Below are positions 1-11,423 of a stretch of 64,000 bases of DNA, piece by piece. Every line of letters begins with the position of its first letter. Positions within the stretch are counted from its first letter, which is position 1. The stretch lies in assembly GCA_030035585.1 (NCBI GenBank), contig CM057460.1, positions 128,138,714 through 128,202,713 on the forward strand. Direction: 5' to 3'. A program made the translations under genes and the position numbers. The stretch comes from Dugong dugon (lineage: Eukaryota > Chordata > Mammalia > Sirenia > Dugongidae). Below the pieces are notes generated by a model that worked only from the letters and a program-made list of their open reading frames with translations, ran no database searches and was not told the DNA's origin.

Positions 1-174
1 TTCTTATATAGACCCCTCCTTCAAGTTTCAGTTCAAGCATATCTCATCCATTAGAATATTTATTTCACCTTAATATGTCTCTTAATTCTATGTAATCAGT
101 TTGCATTTATCTTATATTGGTTATATGGTTATATAAATGTTTAAAGCACGGTTTTGCCTGCTATAATATACTCT

Positions 175-280
175 TCTTGAAAATCGGAACTACTTTTTTT
201 TTTCCTCCCAATCACAATCCACTGTACAATGTTAAACACATAGTAGAGATTCATTAAAGGCTTGTTGAAATCAATCGCAT
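175..280 (+). repeat. L2-like LINE 3' tail (ancient)
   Basis: The stretch runs through acacatagtagagattcatt and ends in a form of cattaaaggcttgttgaaat. This is the decayed version of the L2 3' ending (cacatagtaggcgctcaataaatgtttgttgaatg). It is a pan-mammalian fossil with no coding content. The upstream limit is approximate. Confidence 0.5.
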
Positions 281-1515
281 TGTAATGGTGGCAGTGTGAT
301 TTTTATTGAGTTCAATACTGGCTTCTATCTGCCGCTATGACGATCTCTTGAAAAACTCTCTATGCACTGGCATGAAATGTAGGAACTATTGGGATCATTA
401 CCATTTGTGCCTGGAAGGGGAAAGAAAAAATGTTTAACTTAGGGCACGATGTTTAAGGGGCAGGGGCTTCTGTGGAAAAAGCAAGTAGTTGTGGCACATG
501 TGGCAATACTGATTTTAAGTATCTAAGCAATTTGTAACCAAATTTCTCCAATTCCAGTTATGGCTGAACCAAAGGAAATGGGCTTATGTTAAATCCTGAT
601 GGATTTTATCTGGACATAGGGAATCAATATTTCTGTACAAAAGACATTAAACTGGTAGGGATTAATTAAAAAGGAAATTTGGAGAACTCTAGCTCAACTG
701 CCATCTGTGTGAGATGGTTGGCCTTTCAGAGCTGCTCTGGACTTGCTGATCTCTCTAGGTCCTTCCAAATCTGGACTGTTTCATTTCAAGGCCCCTATAT
801 TAATCATGACTTCTTTGCCAGGACTTGTTACAATTAATCATTATTAAATCATTTACCACTGTTGTCACAGCTGAGTTCAAATAAATGTTGGCAGAATTTG
901 CTCCAAATTAAGTCTGTAAAATGGATAAGCAGCTGACTTCCTTACTCCATTCACCACCCAAAACTCTTCATATGAGTTTCCTTTCTCATGGCAGTTCAGA
1001 ATTTCCTGTTCTGTTCCTGGTGAGAAGTTTTACTGCTTATGCCTTTTGGGAATGTTGTTAAAGAAAAAAAAAACAAAAAACAAAAAACAACTAAGCAGGG
1101 GTTGTAAAACACTAGGAAATTTTAAAATGCTCTGTAAATATTAAGTAATGACCAAATTAGTTGTAGAAACTCTTAGAAAGAAAAAAAACTTATCTAAACA
1201 GTTTCGTATCCAAAGGAAAGTTTGACTCAAGTTGATTTTGCTGTAAAAAAAGGTCTTGGGTTTTCCTAATATTTTCTTTTATTCTTCCTTTAAGTATACA
1301 GCACATTCTGCAGTGTGCCATTCAGTGTCTGGTAATTGAATAACTGCTGTAAATCTATGGATAAGGGAAAATGTGAGTATTTTTCCCTCAGAATTATTCA
1401 CGATGTGTTAAAATATTTCTCCTTTCTGGCCCATACACAATAGCATTTGCCCCAAGATGTGAAGCCATGTTATGTTAATAAAAATGAGATCAAGTAAAGG
1501 AAAATAATCTCATTC
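281..1515. other. Unique AT-rich intergenic sequence, no gene seen
   Basis: No frame longer than a few dozen codons with coding character, no splice-flanked exon and no recognised repeat beyond short A tracts (about 1061-1090). Both strands were read. Small ancient repeats may have been missed. Confidence 0.5.
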
Positions 1516-1600
1516 TCACTAGAAATAATAATAACAATTAACTAGAAATAATAATAAAAAATAATAATAACAATTAACTAGAAATAATAATAACAAATAC
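1516..1600. repeat. Short AAT-rich tandem repeat
   Basis: Three imperfect units beginning actagaaataataataa start near 1518, 1541 and 1577, so the spacing is irregular (about 23 and 36 bases). The middle unit carries an extra AAT stretch. It looks like microsatellite expansion plus local duplication. Confidence 0.85.
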
Positions 1601-1637
1601 AACAAACTGCATTAGGTAGCATAATTGCATTACTTTC

Positions 1638-1984
1638 CTAATAATTGTATTTTGTGCTTTCTACTAAATAAGTGGAGGTAAGAAATCCTGGCATGTTTGC
1701 ATGATTTGTATTTTCCTTCTCTCCACCACGTAAATTACCTCTGAACCCTGGGTTGTCTATCATAGGTAATCCTTTCAGTGGTTCCTGGTCCTCTGGCATA
1801 GCAGAGACAATCCTCCAGAGATCTGGAAATACGTGATGCCCTGAAAACTTTGGCAATCCTTACGCATTCTCAAAAAGATCCCATTTCCTCCAGGAATCTC
1901 TGCTGTGAGTGTACCTGCCTGCTTGACTTCAGCAGCTCCAGGGCTTCCATCAATTTGAATTTCTCTCTTTCCCGGTGGAGCCAT
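1638..1984 (-). other. Two overlapping unassigned reading frames in slightly GC-richer DNA
   Basis: On the minus strand one frame starts at 1984 (MAPPGKREIQIDGSPG...) and stays open for 69 codons. A second frame (MPKFSGHHVFPDLWRIVSAM...) overlaps it at 1856-1638. The composition is less simple than the neighbouring AT-rich DNA. I do not recognise either product. A processed pseudogene fragment broken by a frameshift, an unrecognised exon, or chance are all possible. No poly-A tail or duplication flanks it that I can see. Confidence 0.2.
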
Positions 1985-2860
1985 CTTACTGATGTATTTG
2001 CTCAGATTGCTCTTTGTTAGTGCCTAATTGGGGCATTTGGGCCGGCAGTGATGAGGGTGCCAGAGGCGCCGGTTTGGGAATCCTGGCCAGAGCCTCCTAG
2101 CCACCTTCTAGCTCATGATTCTGTCACACCTGCCCTGTTACCCCTACCTAATGGAAAACGGCCCGAAGTGCTCCTGGAGTCAAGCCAGTGAAGTTTTTAC
2201 TGCCCTCTGGCAACCGCAGTGAATGATTTGTTTTATGCTGAATTCTGAATGATCTCAGAAGTTTACACAGGAGATTCAGAACGCCAGTAGCTCAGAGCAG
2301 AAACCCAGATCAGGTACTCTCTCTGCATCTGCTCCTTGGTTGGGGTTAGATTCAGAGTGGACATGATAGGTTTTGCTATGTATGGTAGTGGGGCATGATC
2401 TGTAATAAGGAGGCACAGCCAGATGGATTCTTTATAAATTTAATTGCCTATGAGGTACAGGGCTCGGTTGCATCACAGAGCAGAAATGGGGGAGTATTTT
2501 CTGCCGAATGGATCCTCAAAGTGTTGCTTTACTCTCCAGGCTGTTGTCTTTTTTACACCTACTGGCTTTTCAATTTTCTAGGCACGTTTTACCTCTTGTA
2601 AGAATCTCACCCTTAGACTGGAAACTGTTAGTTGTTTCAGTCTGTTAAGAGTTTAAATAAAGAAAACTACGTTTAACATGTAAGGATCATTACCAGAGGT
2701 TTGGCCAAGGAGAGTAGTTAAACAGCAGGTGTTACAAAGGAAGTTTATGCCCAACCTCACTGGGAGGAGTAGAACTACTTTCCTTGTTGAATGATTAAGT
2801 GATGTGTTTTGCTTTCTTTCTTTTTTTAATTTTGGAAGGAATGTGGAATCGAAATCCTTT
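1985..2860. other. Unique intergenic sequence, no gene seen
   Basis: Moderate GC near 2040-2200, then AT-rich. The 68-codon frame at 2395-2601 (+) has no recognisable domain and is probably chance. No confident repeat match. Confidence 0.4.
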
Positions 2861-3775
2861 TTCCTAGGTACTTAACAAGGCTTCAAACCATAATTTTTTC
2901 CATTCCAGTTATCCTTCCAGTTCACCAAAATTTTTAAAATTCTGTTCTGTTCCAGTTTTGCTTTGCTGGCCGTGACTGAACAGGTTCTAACCTGTTTTTC
3001 ACTTTCCAATCTCAAATTTATATCCTGCAAATGGATAACCTGGAGCAACTTCATCTGAAGAAATATGGCTATGAGATTCATTTTTATATTTCAAATAATA
3101 TTGCATTTTTATATTAATTTGAATTTTGTTCATCCTAAGATTTTGTAATTAGTTTTGAAAGTAACAATATTAAACTATTTTTTCTACACATTACTCATTA
3201 ATAATTAAATCTAAAGTAACAGTGATGTTCAATTTTAATCACTATCTCAAAAAGTTTCAATACAAAGAAAAACAAGATGTAAAATATATTATTTAATTCT
3301 ATTTTATTAAATATATTACAACTCACTGCAGCAAGGAGTCCCTTTAAAAATAGTATTGTAATAAAAAACGCTCCTAACATAGTGTGTAAGTATTAAATTT
3401 AAGATTTGAAATACTTTTTAGTAGGAAATTCTGAAGTTAATACTATAAAATACACTGAAAATAAACTTAATTTTGATGTAGGCAACATTTCACTACTAAC
3501 ACTTAATAGTCACCTAATATTGATAAGAATTTATTCACAAAATACTAGAAATACAAAGTATGCTATCATACCTAATACATCAATACATAAAGGCAAAGGA
3601 CAATAAAATATTTAATACTTTAATATTCACCCCAGTTCAAAGCTGAATAATTGCCATAACATTACATAAAATAAACATTTTACTACAAATATAGATTTAA
3701 TTCATATACAATTATACAGTTCATTAAGAAAACATCATTGCAACAAACCATAATTATACCTAATTAAAACAATGT

Positions 3776-4870
3776 CCTAGTAAGGTTTCTAACATGGTGT
3801 CTGTACTGTTCCATCTTGTTGGGCAATCCAGTACAGGTTTCCTTAAATTATTTTCTGAAAATGTGGTAGGCAATGTCAGAATACAAAGTATTTAAGTGAG
3901 TTCACAACATTCTCCTAAAAATTCTTCCAGTTCAGCCCCCTTTATTGCATCTTTAGTAACTAATTGAAGTGTATGTGCAGCACACTTCATACTAGTCAAT
4001 CTTTTCTTATAAACCTTGCCCCTTTCACTGTTCTCTGCAATGGTTAATAGTCTGCAAGTCTGAGTGCACTAAATCAGAGTCTTCAAAATTATCATTTTGG
4101 CCGACATTTGCCATTCAATTTCACTATCACTTCTGAGAAAGTCAACAAATATATAATCATGTTAGAGCATTATCTGTGGTTACAGAGTAAATCTGTTACA
4201 AATCAATGTTGTACGCCTCTAAAATTTGATACACAGTGTTTTTTATGTACAGACATCTGTGTCTTTTAATTCTTTCATTCCCAGTGTCAATAGATGTATT
4301 TTACTGTCTTGTGCGAACTGAGTGTTAATTCCCAGAACTGACCGACTCAATCTCCTGGCAACATCCACTTTTAACGAGAATATTCATTTTTCTAGATTAC
4401 TACTAATTTTGGAGCTATGTTTTAAGGACAAGTAAGGTGTCAATTCCCTAATATTCTATGAGTTGACTGAAAAATTTTGACCAACTGAAGCAATAATTGG
4501 ATTTAAAATATTACGGAATCCTGAATATTCAATTAACTCAAATGAATAACTGGTTAAGGATAACTAACTCAACACATGCATCAACAATTGATTGCTTATC
4601 TAATTTCACCTTAAAGCATACTGGAATGACAAACTTGTCTAATGTTTTTTGTTGCTAAATTGAAACACTTCTGACATTTTCTTCAGTCTTCTTTGTCTTC
4701 TTGCTTCACACTGCTTTGTATTCATGAGTATCGTGACACTTCAGGTGCCTCCTTAAATTCGATGCACGGTCTCCAACCATATCTGTGTCGCAAATTTTAC
4801 ACATACTTTCATTTTCAACTTTTTCATGCTTGAAAAATTCTTGACATGGATTTTCTCGGGTCCGTCCCAT
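3776..4870 (-). pseudogene. hAT transposase pseudogene with BED zinc finger
   Basis: A start codon at 4868-4870 opens MGRTRENPCQEFFKHEKVEN, followed by a BED-type finger. The pattern is CKIC, then NLRRHLKCHDTH, giving two Cys and two His ligands, at about 4725-4800. A stop follows the finger (EYKAV then TGA, near 4709). Further on, in broken frames, are SMKCAAHTLQL (about 3970-4000) and LDCPTRWNSTDTML (about 3790-3830), both characteristic of the hAT catalytic region. A DNA-binding finger followed by the hAT core is the usual family order. Several stops and frameshifts make it non-functional, and the C-terminal dimerisation part cannot be read. The family (Ac/ZBED-like or other) is not resolved. 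Confidence 0.75.
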
Positions 4871-5380
4871 ACTAGAATTCAAGGGATAAGAAATAATATT
4901 AACATTAGGGCATAACTTATAGTTACTATATTACACTGACTAGATGGCAGTGGGGTTCTTCTTGTTTTTTGTTTTTGGTATATTGCATGATAGTAAAAAC
5001 AAGTCTTAGACTTTGATAACATAAAGAGAATCGAATGCATGAATACATTTGTAGAAATGAAATAGAGTCAGTGCGCATTAAAACGCTTCTAGCCATGCAT
5101 CATCAGTATATTAGAAAAATCGGAATAACTTCAATTTTACATTCGAAGGGTTTGCCAATTTCTTCCACTCGAAGTCCCACTTTACAACAATCTTGTACAC
5201 CGATCCAGCACATTTTGAAGAAAAATCTCATTTTATAGCGATGTCATAAAACTGTTTTCAGTGAAATATACATTATATCACAATTGAAACATAAATTTTC
5301 TTCCTAGTTGCTGTTTGTTAACATTTCAATTTATGAGATAAATATTAAATTTAAACATATAAGTACAAACAATGTGTGAT

Positions 5381-5533
5381 AAACCCGTTGCCGTGTAGTT
5401 GATTCCAACTGATAGCGACCCTACAGAACAGAGTAGAACTGCCCCATAGGGTTTCTAAGGAACAGCTGGTAGATTTGAACTGCCGACCTTTGGTTAGCAG
5501 CTGAGCTCTTAACCACTATGCCAGCAGGGCTTC
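5381..5533 (-). mobile_element. AfroSINE (short form), antisense
   Basis: Reads tail to head: aaacccgttgccgtgtagtt, the gaactgccccatagggtttc block, then the tRNA-like head ending ttaaccactatgccagcagg. Short flanks gtgtgat (5374) and gtgtcat (5539) may be the target-site duplication. Inserted in the hAT relic. Confidence 0.9.
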
Positions 5534-6046
5534 ACAGCGTGTCATAGTATATTGAAACTGATGTTGAATACGAGAATGGATTCATCAAAAAATTATAAGC
5601 TATTTTCTATTTCTTGAATGTAAATATCACACTTAAAAATGTGAATAATGCAACTTAAAATGTTTACACTCACCTGACAAATTTCTGTTCACATGAAACT
5701 CTTTTCTGAACTCGATGCAGTTTTACCAGCTCTTTCAGATTTCTGACTAAGAGTTTTCTCAATCGCTGAGTGTTTCTCACATCTTCAGTAGGCACAGCTC
5801 AAGTTACTGTGAGAGAAATCAAGCACAGAGAAGAAATAGCAAACTCTGGCTTGCCTGTGAATCAGTCGTCAACTATTAACCGAGGCTGTGCAGCTCGCTT
5901 GCCAAAGCAATGAACTGTGCCCTTACCTGCCATGTGCCAGAGAAGCATTCGGCATACATGGGCGCCTGATGTAAATCAAACATAAATGGTCCGTTGGTCT
6001 TGCTTACAACTTAAAAATTATCATTGAACTGAAAATAGCAGAGCAA

Positions 6047-6085
<39 letters not shown>
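6047..6085. repeat. (AAT)n microsatellite
   Basis: About thirteen uninterrupted AAT/ATA units inside the right part of the hAT relic. Likely length-polymorphic. Confidence 0.97.
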
Positions 6086-6086
<1 letters not shown>

Positions 6087-6235
6087 GTTTTTTATTTCAG
6101 TTCGGGTTCAGAGAAAAAGTTTTTTTGTTTTTTTTTTTCAAATTCTGGTTGTGATTTCATTCCAGCAAAAATTCTGGGTTTTTTTTTTTTTTGGTTTCAG
6201 TTTTTGGTACTAAGCCTCCAGCTCTGGTAAATGTA

Positions 6236-6919
6236 TTCTGATGATGTCTTGAGCCCAGTAATGTATTGACCCTTTGGCTTCGATCTAGAAAAGTCTTTGT
6301 TAATGTATCTAATTTCTCCTTTCCATACAACTAGAAGTTTGCATGTCAAATATCTATGAAAATTATTTTCTACTAAAAAATGTAACAAACCATTAAGAAT
6401 ATGGTTTTAGATTTTTTGAAATTTCAAATACTTACAGGACAGACAGTAAAAAAAAAAGAGTAAAGTGATACAGATTGAAAATACTGGGAAATGGAGAGGA
6501 CTGCCTTAGCTAATGCTGGCTCTGCAACTCAGCTCCTGATGAATGTCTCCAGGTGGGATTTGGCCCTAAGGATCACTAGTCTTTTTTTTCAAAGAAAAGC
6601 CAGAAATTGAGATTCCTCCCCTATTTTTTAAAACTTAATATCACATTTATTTGTATTAATTTTTAATTCTGGGGGCAGATCTACTGAGCCAGATTCAACC
6701 ATGAGCTCCCAGTTTATGATCTCTGTCTTTAAGCTAGATGAGCAGAACTGGAGTTAGATTAGGAAATTATTTATGACTTAATTTTTATAATGAGAAATAT
6801 GAAACCTATTTAAGTGAAGCCTTTAGTATTCCTTCACTTGGTTTCATGGTATTAAAAAAAAAAAGTGTGGTATCACTTTATCACCTTAGGGTTTGTGACT
6901 GGTGTCACAAGCCATTGTA
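6236..6919. other. Intergenic sequence, no gene seen
   Basis: AT-rich DNA flanking the hAT right end. Nothing coding or clearly repetitive was recognised. Confidence 0.4.
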
Positions 6920-7090
6920 GGAGCCCTAGTGGTGGCGCAGTGGTTAAGAGCTTGGCTGCTAACCAAAAGGCTGAGAGTTCGATTCCACAAGCCACTCCTT
7001 GGAAACCCTCTGGGGCAGTTCTACTCTGTCCTACAGGTTTGCTATGAGTCCGAATTGACTTGATTGTAACGAGTTTGGGTTTTTTTTTTT
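6920..7090 (+). mobile_element. AfroSINE (short form)
   Basis: Head gagccctagtggtggcgcag, body ccttggaaaccctctggggc, tail gaattgacttgattgtaacg followed by gtttgggttttttttttt. Complete short-form element. Its T-rich tail runs straight into the next SINE. Confidence 0.95.
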
Positions 7091-7801
7091 CTGGTGGCAA
7101 AACAGTTAAGTCATGGATTGAATTGTGTACCCCTAAAATATGTGTTATCAATTTTGCTAGGCCATGATTCCCAGCAGTGTGTGATTGTCCACCATTTTGT
7201 CATCTGATGTGATTTTCCTATGTGTTGTAAATCCTATCTTTATGATGTTGATGAGATGGAATTAGCGGCAGTTATGTTAATGAGGCAGGACTCAATCTAC
7301 AAGATTGGATTGTGTCTTGAGCCAATCTCCTTGGAGATATAAAAGAGAGAAGCGAGCAGGACATGGGGACTTCACACCACTAAGAAAGAAGAGCCAGGAG
7401 AATACTGCGTTCTTTGGACCTGGGGTCCCTGTGCTGAGAAGCTCCTTGACCAGGGGAAGACTGATGATAAGGACCTTCCTCCAGAGCCGACAGAGAGAGA
7501 AAGCCTGCCCCTGGAGCTGACACCCTGAATTTGGACTTGTAGCCTACTAGACTGTGAGAGAATAAATTTCTCTTTGTTAAAGCCATCCACTTCTGGTACT
7601 TCTGTTATAGCAGCACTAGATAACTAAGATAGATGTTAACTGAAAGGTTGGTGGCTCCAATCTACCCAGTGGCTCTGTAGGATAAAGACCTGGAGATCTG
7701 CTCCTGAAAAGAATACAGCCTAGAATACCCTATGGGACAGTTCTACTCTGTCACATGGGATCGTTACGACTTGAAATCAACTTGAGGACACCTAACAACA
7801 A
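7091..7801 (+). mobile_element. AfroSINE (long form) split by an LTR
   Basis: The head fragment ctggtggcaaaacagttaag (7091-7110) resumes after the LTR at 7632 as atgttaactgaaaggttggt. It continues through gatctgctcctgaaaagaat and ends ggacacctaacaacaac. This is the long form with the extra middle block and an RTE-type 3' end. The LTR at 7111-7631 sits inside it, so the SINE is older than the LTR. Confidence 0.85.
7111..7631 (+). mobile_element. Solo LTR, ERVL-MaLR-like
   Basis: Starts tcatggattgaattgtgtac and ends gcagcactagataactaaga. A TATA-like gatataaaagagagaagcga lies mid-element and a polyadenylation-type gagaataaatttc near the end. Ends and layout match MLT1/MaLR LTRs. The same LTR recurs at 17714, 31699, 34236, 37549 and 48540. 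No coding sequence; the open frames here are chance. Confidence 0.85.
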
Positions 7802-8257
7802 CTCTGGATCATAATTTTATTCTTGCCCTTATTGGATAAAGGGCATTATATGCTTTACTAAACCTTCCCAACTTCTCATCAGAGAATTTATTTTTATTTC
7901 CGTTTCTTTGCAGCATTCTTTTTAACATGCAGCATTCCCCAACAAACCTGCCTCAAATGGATATAAATTGTTCTTTAGGCATCTTGGGCTACAGAAAGAC
8001 AAAACAGGTTTGAAACTATATACCAGAAATGTTCGTGGTGTATAAGTTTATACTTCTATTAGGAAAAGGCTTCCCAATCAACTGGCTGATGTCTCTCCTT
8101 CACTGCTGCTGATGATAAATGTATTATTTCTTCTATGAGTTCATTATTAAGAGACTTCTTCTATAAGCAGCTATTATTTTTTTACTTCCTGTTCAAATAC
8201 ACTTGAATGCAGCTATTTTTGAATTGAGAAATACATTTGATTTTGTCACATAGAAAG

Positions 8258-8440
8258 TTGTCGTTGTTGGGTGCTGTTGAGTCAATTCTGACTCATAGCA
8301 AGCCCACGTGACAGAGCAGAACTGCCCCATACAGTTTTCTAGGCTGTAGTCTTTTGGGATCAGTTTGCCAGGTCTTTCTCCCACGGAGCCACTGGGTGTG
8401 TTTCAACTGTCAAGTGCTTAACTGTGGCGCCATCAGGACT
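8258..8440 (-). mobile_element. AfroSINE (long form), antisense
   Basis: Begins tgtcgttgttgggtgctgtt (RTE-type tail, antisense), continues gcagaactgccccatacagt and a middle block ccaggtctttctcccacgga, and ends at the head gcttaactgtggcgccatca. Divergent from its relatives, so an older copy. Confidence 0.9.
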
Positions 8441-10784
8441 GAATTTCACTTGGTTTACATCTTGATACATCTGGCACGTGGATTGATCTTTATCCTGATA
8501 ATGTTCTAGATGCGATATTTGGTGATGACTTTTTTCTTTCCCACACTTGTCTGCAAATGCCCTTGCTGTTTGCTTACTTCTTACGAAGGTCGCCATCAAC
8601 CACTACAGAAGGAGACTAAGACTCTGCATCTGCTATAGTCAGTCTGCATCTCATGTCTTCTTCCAAGGCATTCCTATTAAAGGAGGTGAGTAATTGTACC
8701 CATGGGGAGAAAACATTTGCAAGGAAAAATGGTGCAAATAATGACTTTTGTGTCTGTAGTTCTAGTCACTTCACTTTACACCTTGATTTGATCAGCATTC
8801 TTAGTTTATATTCTCTCAGCCAAGCTTACAGTTTCTATGAGGCGAACAGTGTTCACTTTTAAACCAATTTGAATTAAATCTTCAGTAAGGTGCCTTGAGG
8901 CAATGTATTAAAAACTTCAGCAACCACTAAATCCATCACATCTATTGAATTTTCTTTGTGTATTAATTGAAACTCTTGGCAACAAAATCAACAATGAAGA
9001 ACTAATTTTAGTCTCTTTCTCCATACTGTTTCCTTTTAGCTTGGTTATCTTCCAGGCATTCACAAATAGATCCCTCTCTGTCATTCTGATGATATAAATC
9101 TCCATGATTTACATCACAATAATGTTTGTGATTGTATCCTGGACTCCTACAGGTTTCAGATACTTCTCTGTCCCCTTAACCTCTGCAACTCAAATTAACC
9201 TCTGCTCATTGCTGTATTTTGGGCCATATATTTATACATTTTTAAGATGAAAAACTCATGTTGGAAAGACTTTTCAGTTATCAGAACTTGTACTTAAATT
9301 CTTCCATACTCATAAATAATAGCACATAGCATACAAATCTGCATGGATATACTCTAAAGCATAGCGAAATGTAACATATGTGGCATATGAATTTAAATTA
9401 CAAACTTTCCCCAAATGCCTCAAGAGAATAAATCATGGTAAGAGCAGTCCATTTCCTCTTCCACATTGCTGTGCCTCCTTTGAAAAACCTTAACTCAGAG
9501 TCAGCTAGTGACTGGTCCGTGTCTCTGTCGTCCATGTCACCAGCATACAGAGACTTGTCCCCTTTGTTCAACAGTTTACAATTTTACACATCATCAACCA
9601 TCACTAATCTCCACGAAGCTGAAAAATATAGAAGTGAGATGACATCTGTAGAGCTGCAGAATTTAAATTCACTATCTCAATATCTTTCTATATTCCCTTA
9701 TGTTTCTTTCATCTTGCCCTGTGTTCCCATATTTCAGCATTTCTTATAATGCCATATTTTAATCTTTTTTTTTCCATTACTTTTTTTGGTCTCAAATTTT
9801 TATTCTTTTCTTGAAGCAAGGAAAATGCGAACTTAACTGCTAGGATGCCTAATTTGAAGTGACTTGAAGTGGCAGATATTAATGACGTGTAAAAAGCCTA
9901 AAGCCAGAATAGCTTTAAACCTCTTTTTATTATACAACTTAAGCTTCAGTTACACCTGAGAGCTTTCTTTACTGTTTCATAGAGGAGCTATTTTTTCCTC
10001 CAAAATTTCCCTAGTTTCTTCACAGGTTTGATGTGTGTGTTTGATATTCATCTTCCCAATTTTTAAAATACCTGTTTGTGTCTGTGTGTGTGTGTGTGTC
10101 TGTGTGTGTGTTGTACCCATTCATCTCTGGTTTCACAGATACCTTAAGAATTATATGTCTTTAAAGAGTGACTTTACTGGTTAGGGAAAAAGAAATTAAA
10201 ATAGTATTTTTGCACTCATTTAAAATTCATCTTATCAGTACTTGAAAGTCTTATTATTATTATTATTATTTTAAAAAACAGACTTCTTCCTAATTATTTA
10301 CAGTGCTTTTGAAGCAGCAGCAAGTTCTGTGCTTAATATCCCTTCATGGGCCTCACTACACATGCAGCCCCTATGAATGTCTCACTTGGCATTCCAATAT
10401 GTGCATCTAGCTGCTGCTTGTCATCTATTAGTTTAATTCAATATTAGCTCAGGCCACCTTCCTCTTCTTGTTTGTTTTAATTTGTACACATTGCAGTGCT
10501 TTATCTCGGCATCTGTGCCTTATGCAGATAGGAATGCAAGGTGTAGTGATAAGGTCAGTCCCCAGATGGTTTGCTAATGAATGGCTTCTTTTTTGCCAAG
10601 AATAATGAGAGAACTATATTCCAAAGAATCCAGGTTTGTGAAAATTCACTGGTTTTGCCAAACTGCTCCTTATTAACTTTGAGAGAAATTTGTCCATCTG
10701 TTTCTAATTTGTTTACTCTTAATCCCTCAAACAATAGTAAAGAAATTGTGTATGCTCCCTTATGGGGCAGTTTTTTTTCCCACA
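8441..10784. other. Long unique intergenic stretch, no gene seen
   Basis: Apart from a TG microsatellite (about 10085) and an ATT run (about 10252-10272) I see no repeat family here. The longest frame, 104 codons at 9435-9749 (+), has no domain, no Kozak-like context that stands out and no splice logic. I regard it as chance. Confidence 0.45.
10080..10112. repeat. (TG)n microsatellite
   Basis: Interrupted TG repeat with two TCTG variants. Confidence 0.95.
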
Positions 10785-10900
10785 TTTAATTTTGGTAAAT
10801 GCCACATATAAAAGTAGACAGAACAGTGCCATAAGCCCCTGTGTACTCATAACCCAGTATTAACAACCCTTAACTTCTGGTCAATCCTGATTTAGCCATG

Positions 10901-11105
10901 TTGTTGTTAATAACCATCTAATCAATTCCGGCTTATGGTGATCCCATATGTGCAGAGCAGAACTGCTCCATAGGGTTTTGAAGGTTGAGACATTTTGGAA
11001 GCAGATTGACAGGCCTGTTCCCTGAGGTACTTATGGGTGGGTTTGAACTGCCAGCCTTTCAGCTAGTAGTCCAGAGCGCAACCATTTGTACCACCCAGGG
11101 ACTCC
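10901..11105 (-). mobile_element. AfroSINE (long form), antisense
   Basis: Tail ttgttgttaataaccatcta, body gcagaactgctccatagggt, middle block aggcctgttccctgaggtac, head accatttgtaccacccaggg. The flanks tgatttagccatg (10888) and taattcagccttg (11106) form a 13-base duplication with three mismatches. Confidence 0.9.
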
Positions 11106-11423
11106 TAATTCAGCCTTGTCCTCACTCAATTCCCCTCCTCTACTCTTAATTTAAAGCAAGCCCCTAACTTTATACTATCTTACCAGTAAATATTTCATTT
11201 TGCATTTTTATAATAAAAACATTTTTTTAAATACAATATTATCTAATTCATAAAATCAATAAGTCTTTAATAACATCAAATAGCCAGTGTTAAAAATGCT
11301 AATTAACTCATAGATGTCATACCTTAAAAACAATCAGAATCAAATTAAAATACATACATTTTAATTGGAGAAAATGTTTCACAATTCTTTTTTTTAAATA
11401 ACCTTTTTATTTTAGAATAGTTG

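Larger units (their letters stand above)
2870..6226 (-). mobile_element. hAT-superfamily DNA transposon relic
   Basis: About 3.3 kb around a minus-strand transposase remnant (3776-4870). The ends are rich in repeated ggaac/gttcc-like words in opposite orientation: ccattccagttatccttcca near 2905, and gttcgggttc, ctggttgtgatttcattcca near 6100-6165. This fits inverted terminal regions. The right end reads gcctccagctctg on the plus strand, i.e. CAGAGCTGG on the element strand, in line with hAT termini starting CAG. The left end near 2876 is less clear and the 8-bp target duplication is not convincing. A SINE (5381-5533) and an AAT microsatellite lie inside, so the element predates them. Confidence 0.6.

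Noticed and set aside
1516..1600. Regularly repeated units resembling a small CRISPR array
   Set aside because: AAT-rich microsatellite-like units of unequal length, no spacers, and a mammalian context.
4680..4870. BED-finger frame as a living host ZBED gene
   Set aside because: A stop follows the finger and the catalytic part is broken by several more stops and shifts. It is a transposon relic.
6921..6990. tRNA-like head of the SINE as a possible tRNA gene
   Set aside because: All such heads in the window lack a full cloverleaf and continue into SINE bodies. They are retroposed and not tRNA genes.
7305..7590. Frames in the LTR at 7111-7631 as a small gene
   Set aside because: The same sequence recurs in all LTR copies here with different stops; no conserved frame.
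9435..9749. 104-codon plus frame in unique DNA
   Set aside because: No recognisable domain, no exon boundaries, and composition like the surrounding noncoding DNA.
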